Positions 32,771-45,738 of a DNA stretch of 64,000 nucleotides are shown one piece after another. The DNA lies in assembly GCA_963691705.1 (NCBI GenBank), contig OY829542.1, positions 28,940,579 to 29,004,578 on the forward strand. The letters run 5' to 3'. The DNA comes from Viola odorata (lineage: Eukaryota; Streptophyta; Magnoliopsida; Malpighiales; Violaceae). Numbering within the stretch: the first letter of the stretch is position 1; each line of letters opens with the position of its first letter. The position numbers and the translations under genes are program-made. The notes beneath the pieces are model-generated. The model saw only the letters and a program-made list of their open reading frames with translations, had not been told where the DNA came from and searched no databases.

Positions 32771-35700
32771 TCCCCTCCCCCTTTGAGTGGATTCGACCTC
32801 GAATCCAATGGCTGCTCCTCCTCAACTCCATCGGTATCACCTACAAAATAGGGTGACAAGTCATTAATATTGAAAGTTGAGCTTATGGAACCAAAAGAAA
32901 TAGGGATATCGAGACGATAAGCATTGTCACTGAATTTCTCCACAATGAGAAAAGGTCCATCTCCTCGTTGGCTAAGTTTTCCCTTGCGTTGAGAGGGGAA
33001 ATGATCCTTTCTCAAATGCAACCAGACCCATTCGCCCACTTCAAAGGATTTGATGTGGCGACCCGAGTTGCGTTTTTCCATTAGTTTGTTGTTCAAGTCT
33101 TCCATTCGCTCTTTGGCTTTCTCATGCAATTTTCGGACCATGGCTGCTTTCTCCTCGCCATCTAAGCTTGCACAATCAGTGAGAGAGAGAGGCAGCAAGT
33201 CTATGGGGGTAAGAGGGTTAAACCCGTAGACTAGCTCAAAAGGAGAAAAACGAGTTGAAGAATGCATTGCGCGATTGTATGCAAATTCAATAAAAGGGAT
33301 ACAATCGTCCCAAGACTTGGAATATTGCTGAATCATAACATGCAACATAGTGCCTAAAATCCTATTAACTACTTCAGTTTGGCCATCTGTTTGAGGATGA
33401 CACGAAGTGGAAAACAACAACTTAGTTCCCAACTTTGCCCACAACACACGCCAAAATGACTAAGGAATTTGCTATCCCTATCACTAACAATCGTGCGTGG
33501 CATGCCATGTAAACGAACAATTTCATGAAAGAAAAGAGAGGCAATGTGAGATGCATCATTTGTAGTGTGACAAGGAATAAAGTGTGCCATTTTAGAGAAA
33601 CGATCAACAACTACAAACAACGAATCCTTCCCCCTTTTGGTTCGGGGCAGCCCAACCACAAAATCCATAGAGAGATCACACCATGGATGAGATGCAACCG
33701 GCAAAGGCATGTAAAGACCATGATTAATGCATTTAAACTTGGCACGTTTACAAGTAATACAAGCAGCCACAATATCAGCAACATGTTTCTTCATGTGAGG
33801 CCAAAAGAAGTGCTCTTTAAGTGTGCTAAGAGTCTTATCTACCCCAAAGTGCCCCATTAGACCTCCCCCATGCGATTCTCTCATAAGTAACTCACGTGTA
33901 CTACAACAAGGTATGCACAATCTACCTTTACGAAATAGAAAATCAGCATGTATCACAAATATACCATGTGCACCATTAGAGCATTCAAGATAAGCATCCT
34001 TAAAGTCTAAATCAGCAGCATACAAAGAAGTGATGTGTGCGAAGCCTAAGAGGCGTGAATGGAGGGAAGTGAGAAGGGCATACCTTCGGGATAGAGCATC
34101 CACCACTACATTGTCCTTCCCTTTCAAATACTTGATGTGATAAGAGAAACACTCGATAAATTCCATCCATGCTGCATGGCGCTTGTTGAGCTTCCCTTGT
34201 CCCTTGAGGTATTTGAGGCTAAGGTGATCCGTGTGAACCACGAACTCCTTGGGTAGCAAGTAATGCTCCCACACGTTGAGGGCTCTCATAAGTGCGTATA
34301 ACTCTCGGTCATACGTGCAGTAGTTTAGTTGAGCTCCCTTCAACTTCTCGCTAAAATAAGCCACCGGTTTCTTTTCTTGGACCAAAACAGCCCCAATTCC
34401 TATCCCACTTGCGTCACACTCCACCTCAAATGTCTTATCGAAGTTGGGGAGGGTGAGGACCGGGCTGGAAGTCAGCTTGTCCTTGAGTGTGTTGAAGGCC
34501 ACCTCTTGCTCTTTGCCCCAAAGGAAGGGCACATTCTTTTTGGTGAGAGCATTGAGGGGGGCGGCGATGGTGGAGAAGTCTTTGACGAAACGGCGGTAGA
34601 ATCCGGCCAGCCCGTGGAAGGAACGAACGTCTCCCAAGTTGGCTGGTGTTGGCCATTCAGCAATGGCCCTAACCTTCTCATTGTCTACCTTGAGGCCGAA
34701 GGTACCTACAATGAAGCCAAGGAAGTGCACTTCCTCCAAACAGAATTCACACTTGGATAACTTCGCGAAGAGTTGATGCTTGCGAAGGGTAAGAAAAATC
34801 TGGTGCAAATGGTCTAAATAGACTTCTAAACAAGTGCTATAAACCAATATGTCGTCAAAATAAACAACCACAAATTTACCGATAAAAGGCTTAAGTACAT
34901 GGTTCATTAGACGCACAAAAGTGCTAGGAGCATTTGTGAGACCAAAGGGCATAACAAGCCATTCATAAAGACCGAACTTAGTTTTAAAGGCTGTTTTCTA
35001 TTGATCTTCCTCATGCATTCTAATTTGGTGATAGACACTCACTAAGTCAATTTTAGAGAAGATTTTAGCACCACTTAACTCATCCAGCATGTCATCCAAA
35101 CGAGGGATGGGGTGAGAGTACTTTACCGTGATTTTATTGACGGAACGACAGTCCATACACATGCGCCAACTTCCATCCTTCTTAGGCACGAGGATCACGG
35201 GGACAGCACAAGGAGAGAGGCTCTCCTAAATGAAACCCTTGTCTAGAAGAGCGTCAATTTGCTGCTGAAGTTCATGTGTTTCTTTCGGATTGCAGCGGTA
35301 TGCCGGGCGGTTTGGAAGAGTTGATCCGGGGAGGAAATCAATCCGGTGCTCAATTCCACACACGGGTGGGAGGCCATTGGGGATTTTTTCCGGAAACACA
35401 TCCTTGAAATCTAGCAAAAGAGGAGACATAAGAGGGGGAAAGGAAGGATTAGTGTTAGAAGCAATAAGCGAGTGTTCCTTAAATCTGATTAGGATGCAAG
35501 GCTTGCGCATGATAAGAGCATGCCTTACATCTCTTCCTTTAGCAATTAAACTCACTTTGCTGCCCATTTTCACTCCACTCAAAGGCTCATTAACTTGCTT
35601 ACTTTTGTCAAGTCGTGTGTTACCACTCAACTCACTTGCAAAGCTCACATTTTTCTCTCCACTCGGCGCATGCTCGCTTTTTTCATGCCCGCTGTTTTTA

Positions 35701-35912
35701 ACACTCTCACAACTTACATTCTTCTCTCCACTCCACACCTTTTGTGATCCAAGAGAAGATGTTATCTCAAAAGTGGCTGAAGCCTTTTCTAACTTCAGCT
35801 GGTCTTCGTACACTTGGCTAGGAGGAAGGGGTGGGATAATGAACTTGCTGCCAAGGTGTTCTAGCTTGTAAGTGTTGCAAAAACCATCGTGAATGGCCTT
35901 CCGATCGAATTG
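32771..35912 (-). pseudogene. Gypsy-B pol: RT, RNase H, integrase
   Basis: From 35912 leftwards: a linker (QFDRKAIHDGF ...), RT ([30 protein letters not shown], catalytic YFDDILVYS at about 34857), RNase H ([24 protein letters not shown]), integrase zinc finger (H ... H ... CITCKRAK, about 33760), catalytic core ([34 protein letters not shown]) and a C-terminal region ending in the PPT. Breaks: TAG at 35226-35228, TAG at 34998-35000 (normally Trp), and one T lost in a run near 33457 in the integrase core, after which the frame continues from 33447 to 32731. Its 5' end joins directly to the gag-protease half across solo-D. Inactive as it stands. Confidence 0.92.
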
Positions 35913-35917
35913 CCAAG

Positions 35918-37523
35918 TGATAGCATGTTCCGTACTCTCTGTTTTACCCTCCTTTCCAGCCCTTTCGGGGGCTCGATGTTACTATTTGACCTTCATTTCA
36001 GCTTTATTTGCAGATTAGCATCAAAGGAGGGAAAAGACCGAAAAGAAGCGATTTGGGAGCATTTATGAGGATTTCCAGTTTCGAGGCCTAGAAGATCGAG
36101 CGATGTCAAGACCTTGGCGCGAACCAGACCAGCGCGCAGTCACAAGGCCTCGGCAGCTCTGAGTCTTCTTCTAGAGAAAGCATCTTTTAAAGATCCGCAC
36201 GGATTCCCAGGCGGTTCCAGAGGACAGTAGGCGTGTCAGGAATCCCAGAATATTCCTTTTGCAAGGACGTGTGCTGTCACCTCCTCATTGCCCTTAGCTG
36301 TTTTGTCTCCTAGCTAGCATTAGGCTATATAAGCATAGTTTTAGGGTTTTTGTAAGGACGGTTGTCCAAGGGATATTTACACACATTAGTTTCAGCATTT
36401 TAATTCCTAGGAATCAGCTCCTTCTTCCCATCAAGAACAGCCTTTGTCTTTCCTCTTCGATTATTATTAATCTACCAGTTTATTCTAATCCTCTTCTTAC
36501 TTTTCTTGTTTATTTGTTGTATGATCTCATACACCTACTGTTTATATTATAGTATGAGTAGCTAAATACCCCTTTCTTGGTGAAGGGTGTTTCTAAGGGT
36601 TGTAGGGTGTGGCTAAGAGGTCTAATGCATGCTTAATATATTCTCTTGTAGTACATGACTGTTTACCGATTTAATGCCATGCTTGTCTAGAAATGTTAAG
36701 AGCTTGATCATCTATTAGTATTTCTGCATGAGTAACGTCATATTCCAGTGTTATAACTAACGCGAAGCCCTGGAGTTTGAGCAGACACCTAGGGGAGGCA
36801 GCGCGAGAGGCCTCACCTAGGGGTAAACAGGAATCTAGGGAGTGATACGGGTCTGACAAACCGAGTTGTCGCGCCCTAGATCTGTCTTACCTCCCCTTCA
36901 TGGGCGTTCAGAATTTAGCCGCCCTACTTCGAGCCCGGATAGGCCGGACGGTCAAGGCTACCTTTTGATGATAAGAGAGGTAGCTGGGAGGATGGCTGGA
37001 CGTCAAGGTCACCTCATATGTGGAAACGGGGGGTGACTTTTATCTAAGAAGGTAAGCAGGGGATGCGGTGTGGAAACGTGGTCCCTATAGCAGATCTGCA
37101 CCTGAGTCTAGAAAACTTCTGCACCAATGGCTGGCCGCCCTAGAAAACAACCCAAAAGAACACCTTTCGCTAAGATCTTTTCTCTCTCTGATTTATATCT
37201 CTTTTACTTTCCTACGCTTGATTTTCCGTTCACTTGATCTTTTACATTTCGTGCCCTGGATTGCATTTTACTTTCGTGCCCTAGATAAATACTTTACAAT
37301 TCTGTTTTGTTAGCTCCCATACTCTGCGTTGATTAATTTATTAATCAACATAAAACCCCCCCAGTATTGTTACCTGGATTAGATCTGCGCTTATTACATT
37401 GTCATACATTTCCATTAACAAGTTATTCCTTCAATCTCTGTGGTTCGACCCTGTCTTGCTCTGTACACATTAATTTGTGCATCTAGGCACCAGGAAAATA
37501 TTAGTATATTTGAGTGACGATCA
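35918..37523 (+). mobile_element. Solo-D: solo LTR inside Gypsy-B polyprotein
   Basis: 1606 bp, TGATAGCATG ... GTGACGATCA, flanked by CCAAG (35913-35917; 37524-37528). TATA box CTATATAAG at 36325-36333 and the U5 block (CTGTGGTTCGACCCTG, CATTAATTTGTGCATC, 37438-37485) set it on the plus strand. No internal domain remains, so it arose by LTR-LTR recombination. The insertion falls exactly between the protease end (LLLGRPW) and the following linker. Related to solo-I in both termini. Confidence 0.93.
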
Positions 37524-37528
37524 CCAAG

Positions 37529-39629
37529 GTCTGCCAAGGAGGAGATGGCTAGAATGCATCGGTGCCACATCACATAAGCGCTCATCCGTGTATTTTCCAA
37601 TCTGAAGTGGAATGAGGACTTGCCGCTTGACCTTAACTGAACTCCCATCGTTGAACCAATTTAAGGAGTATGGCCTAGGGTGTTTGGAGGTGGGGAGACC
37701 CAAGGAGTGAACAAGGAGAGTGCTGGCCACATCCGCACAACTCCCATTGTCTACAATGATGGAGATTACCATTCCATTCGAAACCCCACGCGTATGGAAC
37801 AAGTTTTCTCGCTGCTCAAGGACTTTATCATCTTCCTTTGCTGCCACACTTAATGTGCGCCTCACAACTAGGCATATTGGCACATCTACATAGGCATATC
37901 CAGCCTCCTCTTCATTCGGATCATCATCAATATCCCATAAGTGACCGTGAGGTGGGGCTGTCTCCTCATCATCCTCACTCTCTAATTCTCCTCCCTCGCG
38001 AATCAAGATGACTCGCCTATTGGGACACTCGGCCTTCATATGGCCGCTGCCCCCACATTTGAAGCACTTAATGCTTCTAGAAGGCGTTCTTTGGGCGTTT
38101 AAGGGTGGTTTTGGAGGGTAAGGTGGCTGATTTGTAGTGTTTTGGGTGGTGTTTAGCTTGGTTGTGAAAGGTGGTTTGGGGCTATCATTGGTAGACTTAG
38201 AAGGGAAGGGAGGGGTCTGCCATGATTTTTGGAAAGGTGAAGGAGAGGTGTAGGGTGTTTTCGGCTTAGCAGTCACTTGCTTCTCGATTTTTAAGGCCAA
38301 ATGGAACATCTCCTCCAATGTGTCGTACTTGTGAAAGTTTAGCTGATAGGAAATTTCCTTGTGTAGACCACTCATAAAACGAGCCATGGCGGCCTCCGTG
38401 GTCTCATTTGTGCTTGCCCGCATCAAACAAGTCAACATCTCGTGGTAGTAGTCACTCACGGTACGGGGGCCTTGATACAAACGTTGGAGACACTGGTGCA
38501 AGTCACGAATGTAGTGTGGGGGCACAAACCGACGCCTCATTTCAGTCCTCAACTCCTCCCAAGTCTCAATAGGCAGGCTGCCCTCATTTCTCTTTATCAA
38601 ACAAAGGCGATCCCACGATTGTATCGCTAAGCCCGTGAACTCTACAATGGCCAATTTCAGCTTCTTTGTCTCGGAGTAGTTGTAACAAGCAAATTGCCTA
38701 TCCACTTTGTTCTCCCATTCATGAAACGTATCTGGGTCATCCTTACCCTCGAAGGTAGGAATTGACAACTTGATACTCGAGAGGTTGTGATCCACTCTCT
38801 CCTCATTGTGCCTATAACCCCGCTGCTCGTATATCTCATCATGATCAAACCTTCGAGCATTGTGAGCGTGTTCATAGTGAGGTGGATGTTGCTACCTAGG
38901 CTGCTCATAATGGGGTGGGACATATACATTCGCATGATGTAGGGGAACAGCTAGGTGATTAGCTATTTGGAGTGGAGTTGGTGTATGAGGTTGTCTAGGG
39001 TTATGTGGTGGTGGTCCGGATGGGGGGGGGGGGGGCTGATGTGGTGGCTGTCTCGTGTCAAGAGTGTGGGTGTAGGGCTGATTAGGTTGCACGTGTGGCT
39101 GACTAGGAGGATGAGGAAAAGCGACGCCATGATTGTCCACCAAAAAATTGCTACGGTTGTGTTTAAGATGTGGGGGCATGGTATAGTGAGTATGGTGGCC
39201 TAGGGCTTCCTCATCGTGGCCAAGATGGCCGGCTGTTGTAGCCCTATCCGTATGACCCTCTACTTGCGGGAAGGCATAGTAGTCGAGACTAGTAGGATCT
39301 TGTGGGCGAGTAGTTTGATGAAAATGGGCTTGTGGTGTGTAATTTGGGGCTGGTGTATAAATTGGGGCTTGTGGGGAAGGTTGGGGTGGGTAAGTCATGG
39401 TTGGAGGGTAATTTGGAGGTTGTGGTGAGGGTGTAGAAACTTTTGCCGCTAAGGCAGCAATGGCAGCCAAGATGTCAATATTGGCTTGCTCTTGTCTTGT
39501 GACGTGTTGTTGCAAAGCAGCCACATGTTGGCGAGTCTCTCCCATTTGGACCGTAAGAGATGTCATGGCCGGGTTTAGGGGAGAGGACTCATCCGACCCC
39601 TCACTCAGATTTGTGCCGTGGTTAGACAT
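37529..39629 (-). pseudogene. Gypsy-B gag-protease
   Basis: Starts at MSNHGTNLSEG (39629). A Pro/His/Thr-rich N-terminal part is followed by the retrotransposon gag domain (IKLSIPTFEGKDDPDTFHEW, about 38770, to LALKIEKQV), a CCHC knuckle CFKCGGSGHMKAEC (about 38060) and an aspartic protease region with IIVDNGSCADVAS (about 37755), ending LLLGRPW against solo-D. One in-frame TAG at 38892-38894 splits an otherwise open frame of about 700 codons. A G-run at 39022-39033 in the proline-rich part is a likely slippage site. Gag shares many positions with Gypsy-E gag at 58400-59190. Confidence 0.9.
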
Positions 39630-41130
39630 AGAAAATGTACCTGCAAAAAGACACAAACGCAATTGAAAATGATAAAGGGTTAGTCCTTCCCTCACGTGTA
39701 TCGCTCGTGTTTCGCACCACACTCTAATGCTCTCACAATCTCACCCACTCAAACTTCAGTTCCAAACCAAACAAAATAGCTAGCAATGACTCTAAGACTC
39801 AATGCGCACAAGGAGAATCAAAGAAAACTAGGGCAGAAATGAAAGGTAAGGAAACCGAATTAGTGTTCAAGAAAAAATTGTTTGAGTTTGAACACTAATT
39901 AGGTTAGAGTGGATATTGATGTAGGAATCAAGTGACGAAAACTCAAAGACACAAAAGAAAGGCAAGCTCAAAGGACCAATACTAGAAGAAATGGAGGGAA
40001 ATGAGACTAAGCTTCACAATTCAAAATTTGCGGCAAAATGAAACACTTGGTAAATGCACACCTTAACTTAAACGAAAATACTTCAAATGCACACATACAT
40101 TTTGCCTCTTGCTTTGACTCACATGTATTCTTTTTCTTTTGATTGAGGGATTGATTTCACTCTTTTGATCCCTTTCTTTCTTTACTTTTTTTTTTTTTTT
40201 GACTTAGGGATTTCTTTTACTCTTTTGATCCCTTTCTTTTCTTTGCTGTCTTTTTTTTTTTTGTAAGTGCAAGAGAGCTTCAATAAATGTATGAAATGAG
40301 TTTTTGATAATTGAAGTGGAAGGCAAATAATTTTGCAAGTTAAAAAAAAAATCACGAATTGACGAAATTTTTTGCTAACGTGCACCGAAAATTTCCACTA
40401 AAATAAACTAGTATTTTGAAGTTAAAATGCACCAAAATTTTTGCTAAAATGCACCCAAGTTTTGGCTAACATGCACCCAAAGTTGTCACTAAAATGCACC
40501 ACAATTTTCGCTAATATGCACCAAGATGTGTGACAATGAGCTTAGGCAAATCAGATTGTATGACAAGGAGTTTATGCCAAGTGTATGACAAACAAAGGGT
40601 GAGGGAAGCTTGCTGGTTTTAGGGCCGGCTGTGTGGACAAGTAAATGAGAATACTAGGCCGAAAATAGGGAGATGTGGCCGAATAGGAAGAGAGGATTAA
40701 ATGTGAAATACTTGGCTCAAATAAAATCAGTCCACATGGCTCTCATGGCCACCATAGGAAGCTCCAATATATTCAGCAGCAAATATTGTCAAGAAGATGA
40801 AGATTTCAGTCACAAAAGACACAATAAACACAAATCAATCCAGCCAATGTGTTTGTACAAGATCAAATCACTAGAAATGAAATTTTTTGACCTAAAATCA
40901 GAAATGCTCGGAATGACAAACGATTGATTCCCACGGTTAGAAACAATGTTTCCACCGTGGATATGGAAGGAATAAGTGTTTGAACCGTAGGAAATAGAAA
41001 GAACAAGCAATTTCAATTTAGAGGAACGGTGGTGAAATTTACCCGAAAACAGAAAATTTTTCAGCCAATTCAACGGTGAAAACGATGAAGTTTACCAACC
41101 TAGAGCACGGATTGGAGCTCTGCTACCACT
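39630..41130 (-). other. Gypsy-B leader and primer binding site
   Basis: Untranslated leader with T-runs (40184-40201, 40249-40262) and several repeats of TGCACCAAAATTTTNGCTAA-like words around 40380-40530. Next to the 5' LTR the minus strand reads TGGTAGCAGAGCTCC (about 41113-41127), close to the initiator-tRNA-Met type PBS TGGTATCAGAGC. No gene. Confidence 0.7.
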
Positions 41131-41949
41131 TGATAAGGCCCTAGCTCCTTTTAGAGGAGTTTAGCCGCTGGTTTGAGAGGGAGCCGGATCTAGTCTCTTC
41201 AAGAGGTCGACAACTTGCTTCAATCGGATAGAAAGGATGATGCGGATGAGTATTTCAAGGGATGAAGGAGATAGATGCAGCGGATGAACATGGATGTAGA
41301 GGAAAGGTGTATTTAGGAGTAACAAATAAGAACTCTATTCTTAGCAAACCCCCTCAAGATGGACTTGAGTAACCTTGCTGAAAAGAACAAAGGATCTCTA
41401 ATCAATTCAGCCCTCTCGTCAAAAGAGATGAGCAACCCGAATTGGAGAAGATAGTGTGCTGGTTTGAAGAACCCTAATTAGCTAGCTAAGAGTTGGTCTA
41501 GGCTGAAGTTCATCACAAAAATAAAGACAAAGTGCTGAAATGAATTCAATGCACTTTAAATACCTAAGCTTAAAAATAGAAGGGGTAAATACCCTTACAC
41601 CCTTGGACAAAGGGGCTTGGGCTTGGCCTTGGCAGCAATTGATGATGGGCTTGGAAGATGGGCTTCGGCCAACCAGCTAAGGACGCAAAGCTTGGGCAGG
41701 CGCAAGGGCTGATCCGCACGGCCTCATGGCTTCCTAGGGTTAGGCACGGGATCGGTGCGGGGTTCTTCATAGGATGCGCGGGCTGCCCATGAGTCGCGAG
41801 CGGTGCTTATGGCGAAGGAGTTGGCATGCATGCAAGTCACCCATTTGTGCCTTGGTTCCAAGCTGCTCTCCTCGGCCCTAAGGTTCCTCAATAGCACGGC
41901 TACCATTCCTTTGCTTCTAGTGAAGTATCCCATGCTCGTGCTCGTATCA
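41131..41949 (-). repeat. Gypsy-B 5' LTR
   Basis: 819 bp, TGATAAGGCCCTAGC ... CTCGTATCA on the plus strand, next to the PBS. No GC-rich dyad of the kind seen in the other LTR families. Confidence 0.95.
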
Positions 41950-41954
41950 GTAAG

Positions 41955-43364
41955 TGGGTAAAAAAATGAAAGGAGAAGTGTTCGACATAAAATTCATAAA
42001 ATGAAACATTAAAATTTAAAGGAGATTCGACATTCTACCAAAGGAGGATTACAAGCAGGAGTTAGCTAAAACCATAGAATTCATTCCTAAGTCAAACAAT
42101 TAAAAGAAAATAATTATGGAACTAATCCTATCCAATCAGTTCTGGAACTAAAATAGAAAAAAACTAGCACCTAGTGGTCATTCGGTACAGTTTGATAATT
42201 TTTAATAATTTTCCTTTGATATTTGGTTGATCAAATTAGCAAATACCAATTACCGAAAATATATAATATAAGCATATAGGTACTTAACAGAAATTTCTGA
42301 ACTAACTTTGGATAAGTATTCGGTTGTCCGAATAAACAAAAATTCTAACTCTTTAAATAAATACTTATTAACATGAAACATATTTTGTTAGAATCGGCAT
42401 TGCCAAATCATGAGTGAACTCTATCGTTCCTTATCGGGGGAAAAACCAATTCAGTTCGAGATTTGCGTGCACCACTATGAATTAATATGTAATTTAATGT
42501 TCCGAATAAGGAAAATTTTAGTTCAGAACCTCGGTTATATTTTGTTTTTCAATCTTTTTTAAATTCTAAAAAAAATGCACCACTATTTAAAATTTTGTAT
42601 TACTTTTTTCGTTTTCTATATTTTTATAAAAATAATGAATTTTCTAAGCTGTAATAAGTTGGCTTATACTTGACAAAATTACACCAACCGTCCTAGCCCA
42701 CTTTGTTGTCCGGCAAAAAACACCAGGCAAGAAAGGAAGAGAGATTTCTCTCCAAAAGTTGTGATGCTACATTGAAGATGGTCAAGGAAGTTGTTCCTGA
42801 ATTTCAGACAAAGAACCAACTCCCTTCAAGACACAAACTAAAAAGAGGGAGAACTTCATTAAAGACAGGGACAACATCTCAAAAGAGGGAGATCTTCATT
42901 GAAGAGGGCAGTTTAAAAGATGAACTTCTTCCATCATCTAAGAGGTCTGCAGGGAGAAAATGCAGTCCACAGGTGGACTGGATCAGTTTCGTCCTTTTTG
43001 TTTTATACTATGAAGTCTGCCCAATTTATTAGGTCGGTATAGATGTTATTTAATGAACTGGATGGAAGGAATTAGGGTTAGGGGATTACCAATCTGTAAA
43101 GTTACTTTCACATTTCTCGTATTAGAAAACTGATAATTTGTCTTTAGCTGTTACGATAGTTACAGAAAGTTAATGGTTTTGTTATTGTTTTCGTAGAGGT
43201 TATTCCTCTACAAGTAATCAGGTCATTATATACAATATTTTTGTAATGACGTATTGTGTACCTAATCAACGAGTTGTCGTTTATGTGTATTGGCGAAATG
43301 ATGAATTCATGCGTTAGGAAGAAATCGTTTCAACTGATAACAATTTGCTATTACGTTTTAGTAT
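41955..43364. other. Spacer between Gypsy-B and the MULE transposase
   Basis: 42703-43032 (+) is an open frame of 109 codons, Lys/Arg/Ser-rich (KKHQARKEERFLSK ...), which I cannot assign; it may be the 5' part of the MULE gene or unrelated. The rest is AT-rich without clear features. Confidence 0.4.
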
Positions 43365-45706
43365 ATGTCTGATCAAAGAAAGAACACTACTAACCAACAC
43401 GGTGTGAAGACATACATGTCGAAACTAGATGCGCTTACGTATATGAACCGTACGCATGATAGTCAATATGCACACATCTCTGAATATTTTGAGGAGCTAC
43501 AACTAATTTATCCTAGTTTAATACTAAAATCAATGTGCCCAACTGATTTGCACGGCATGCCTGTGGGATTTGAAAGGGTTTTTGTGGGTTTGGAACCTCT
43601 TGCATTATGTTTCGAGCTAAACTGCAGACATATCATACATCTACATGCTAGCAAAATTGAGGGAAAGTACCCTGCTAAACTCTTTGCTTCAATGGGACTG
43701 GACAATGAAGATTCAATGTTTCTTCTGGCATATGGTTTGCTGGAAAGTGAAGGGAAAGAATGCTAAGATTGGTTTCTTCATGCGTTGGCAGAATTTGTGG
43801 ATTTTAGGACTTATGAGATGATTTGGACTTTTTTCCACGACCAGCAAGAGGTAAAGCACTTGCCAAACCAATTCCGCTATTGTTGTTTAACTACGGTCTT
43901 CAATGTTGCAGATTTAATGTAACATGTGTTATAAATTGACAAAGATTAATCGTTTTTTTGGATGAAACCAAAGTTACACAGCGATACTGTATGATCGGCC
44001 AAGATTTTCTTTGTTGCAGCCAACGCTCTGACAGAGAGGGAATTTAACTTCCATATAGGAAGATTTGATTCCATTAAAATAAAAAATGTGAAGACCTATC
44101 TTAACCGCATTGGTCCACAACGCTGGGCAATGCACCTTTAAGAATGACAACTAAGGTCCGAGATGTGCATTAACTACCCAAGTCAGACGTTCAATGCATT
44201 GATTGAGCCGGAGAGGAAATTACCAGTGATAAAAATTGGGTAAAAGCTAAAAAACAACTCTGACTTTAAAGTTTTATTTAATCGTAACCCTGAACTTTTA
44301 TTTTGTTAAATTACAACCCTGGTCAAACACGAATTGTTTAAGTTACCCCCTACCGTGACAGAAATCAAACGTGGCACCGTTGACCGACGTTATGTGCCAT
44401 GTCAGCGGTGCCACGTCAGCGTCTCCTGCCACGTCAGATGACACCGTCGTGTTTGACTAGGGTTGTAATTAAACAAAATAAAAGTTTAAGGTTGTGATTA
44501 AATAAAACTTTAAAGTTCAGGTTTGAAAAATTCCAAAAATTTTAATAATTCCAAAAAAAATGTACAAATTCCAAAAAAAATGTAAAAATTCACAAAAATA
44601 ATTGGAAAAATATATTACTCCAAAACCCTTCCCATTACCGCACCCTTCCCTCAGTTCTCAACCCTAAAATGCCCCACCTTTCTCTCACTTCTCTTCGATT
44701 TGGTGAGTAGTTTTTGATGTTCATCTCTTAAAATTTTCAAAAAATGTTAAAATTTCAAAAATAATTTAATTAATCTAAAAATCCAGAAAGAATGTAAAAA
44801 TTCTAAAAAGATGTAAAAAAATCCAAAAATAATTTAATTAATAAAAAAATCAAGAAAAATGTACAAATTCCAACAAAATGTAAGAATTCCAAAAAATGTA
44901 CAAATTCCAAAAAATATATACAAATTCCCAAAAAAATATAAAAATTCCCAAAAAACTTAAATATCTACAATTAATTATTTTTTTGCAATTTTTTGGATTT
45001 TTAGAATTTTAACATTTTTTTTGGAATTTGTACATTTTTCTTGGAATTATTACATTTTTTGGAATTTTTCAATTTTTTCTGGATTTTTAGATTAATTAAA
45101 TTATTTTTGGATTTTTTACAATTATTTGTGTCATCTGACGTGGCAGTAGACGCTGACGTGGCACATAACATCGGTCAACGGTGCCACGTCTGATTTCTGT
45201 CACGGTAGGGGGTAACTTAAACAATTCGTGTTTGACCAGGGTTGTAATTTAACAAAATAAAAGTTCAGGGTTGCGATTAAATAAAACTTTAAAGTTCAGG
45301 GTTGTTTTTTAGCTTTTACTCGATAAAAATTCTATAGTACATTAGGAGAAAGTTTCTTACGATGGTTTGGGCTAAGCGGAAGGTCGGTGAAGATATGAAG
45401 AGGGATCTTTGTACTGATAACCAGCTGAAATTTGAGGTTAGTACAAGGGATTCTTCTCTTTGGGAAGCAACCGAGTTCCATGTGTCCATTTCGCTAGAGC
45501 ATGCGATACAAATGGTGAGCCTGCGGGAAAATACATCATTTCATGGCTACTGTGGGCTTGTTATAACTTGTTGTGGGGTGTTGAGTTAGAAGCTAGACAC
45601 CAGGGAACCTTTGTGTGTGTAGGGACTGAGCGAGCCTCCATGAGTATGGAAAAAGTTTCGGTGATGAGACTTAATGGATCCAAAAAGAGGATTACTGTGG
45701 CCGATT
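43365..45706 (+). pseudogene. MULE (Mutator-like) transposase, decayed and interrupted
   Basis: 43365-43766 contains the front of a MURA/MULE transposase core: MPVGFERVFVGLEPLALCFE, then CRHIIHLHASKIEGKYPAKL and MFLLAYGLLESEGKEC, ending in an in-frame TAA at 43764 where the family has tryptophan (next residues DWFLHALAEF). Further pieces follow: FHDQQE ... FRYCC (43836-43905), then after a possible 3' splice site (TTTGTTGCAG, 44011-44020) ALTEREFNFHIGRF ... YLNRIGPQRWAMHL, and TFNALIEPERKLPVI up to 44230. The 44238-45321 element splits it there; it resumes with YIRRKF and MVWAKRKVGEDMKRDLC at 45340-45420. The C-terminal SWIM finger is not clearly readable. Multiple stops show it is dead. A MULE transposase would cut and join Mutator ends in the nucleus. 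Confidence 0.75.
44238..45321. mobile_element. MULE-type inverted-repeat element (MITE), 1084 bp, 10-bp TSD
   Basis: Ends GGGTAAAAGCTAAAAAACAA (left) and its reverse complement starting GAGTAAAAGCTAAAAAAC (right) form arms of about 200 bp (44238-44444 and 45131-45321). GATAAAAATT flanks both sides (44228-44237; 45322-45331), the 9-11 bp size typical of Mutator-like elements. Inside, another inverted copy of the end lies at 44447-44530, and the centre is an inverted array of AAATTCCAAAAAAATGTAC-like units (44540-44600, 44860-44950 against 44995-45080). No coding capacity. Transcribed across, it would form a giant hairpin. Confidence 0.9.
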
Positions 45707-45738
45707 AGAAATCATGTAGTTTTCTAATTCATTCACAT

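Larger units (their letters stand above)
25323..41949 (-). mobile_element. Gypsy-B: Ty3/gypsy retrotransposon with two nested insertions
   Basis: LTRs 25323-26127 (last base displaced to 32770) and 41131-41949 (819 bp) are flanked by GTAAG (25318-25322; 41950-41954). The element reads leftwards: PBS at 41108-41130, leader, gag-protease (39629-37529), RT-RNase H-integrase (35912-32771), PPT AAAGGGGGAGGGGA overlapping the 3' end. Copia-C sits in the last bases of the 3' LTR and solo-D between protease and RT. Removing both leaves a single original polyprotein frame apart from three nonsense codons and one frameshift. No chromodomain is seen. Confidence 0.93.

Noticed and set aside
32639..32851. 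Short plus-strand ORF spanning the end of Copia-C
   Set aside because: It runs through the LTR, the target duplication and the Gypsy-B polypurine tract, so it is an artefact of the junction.
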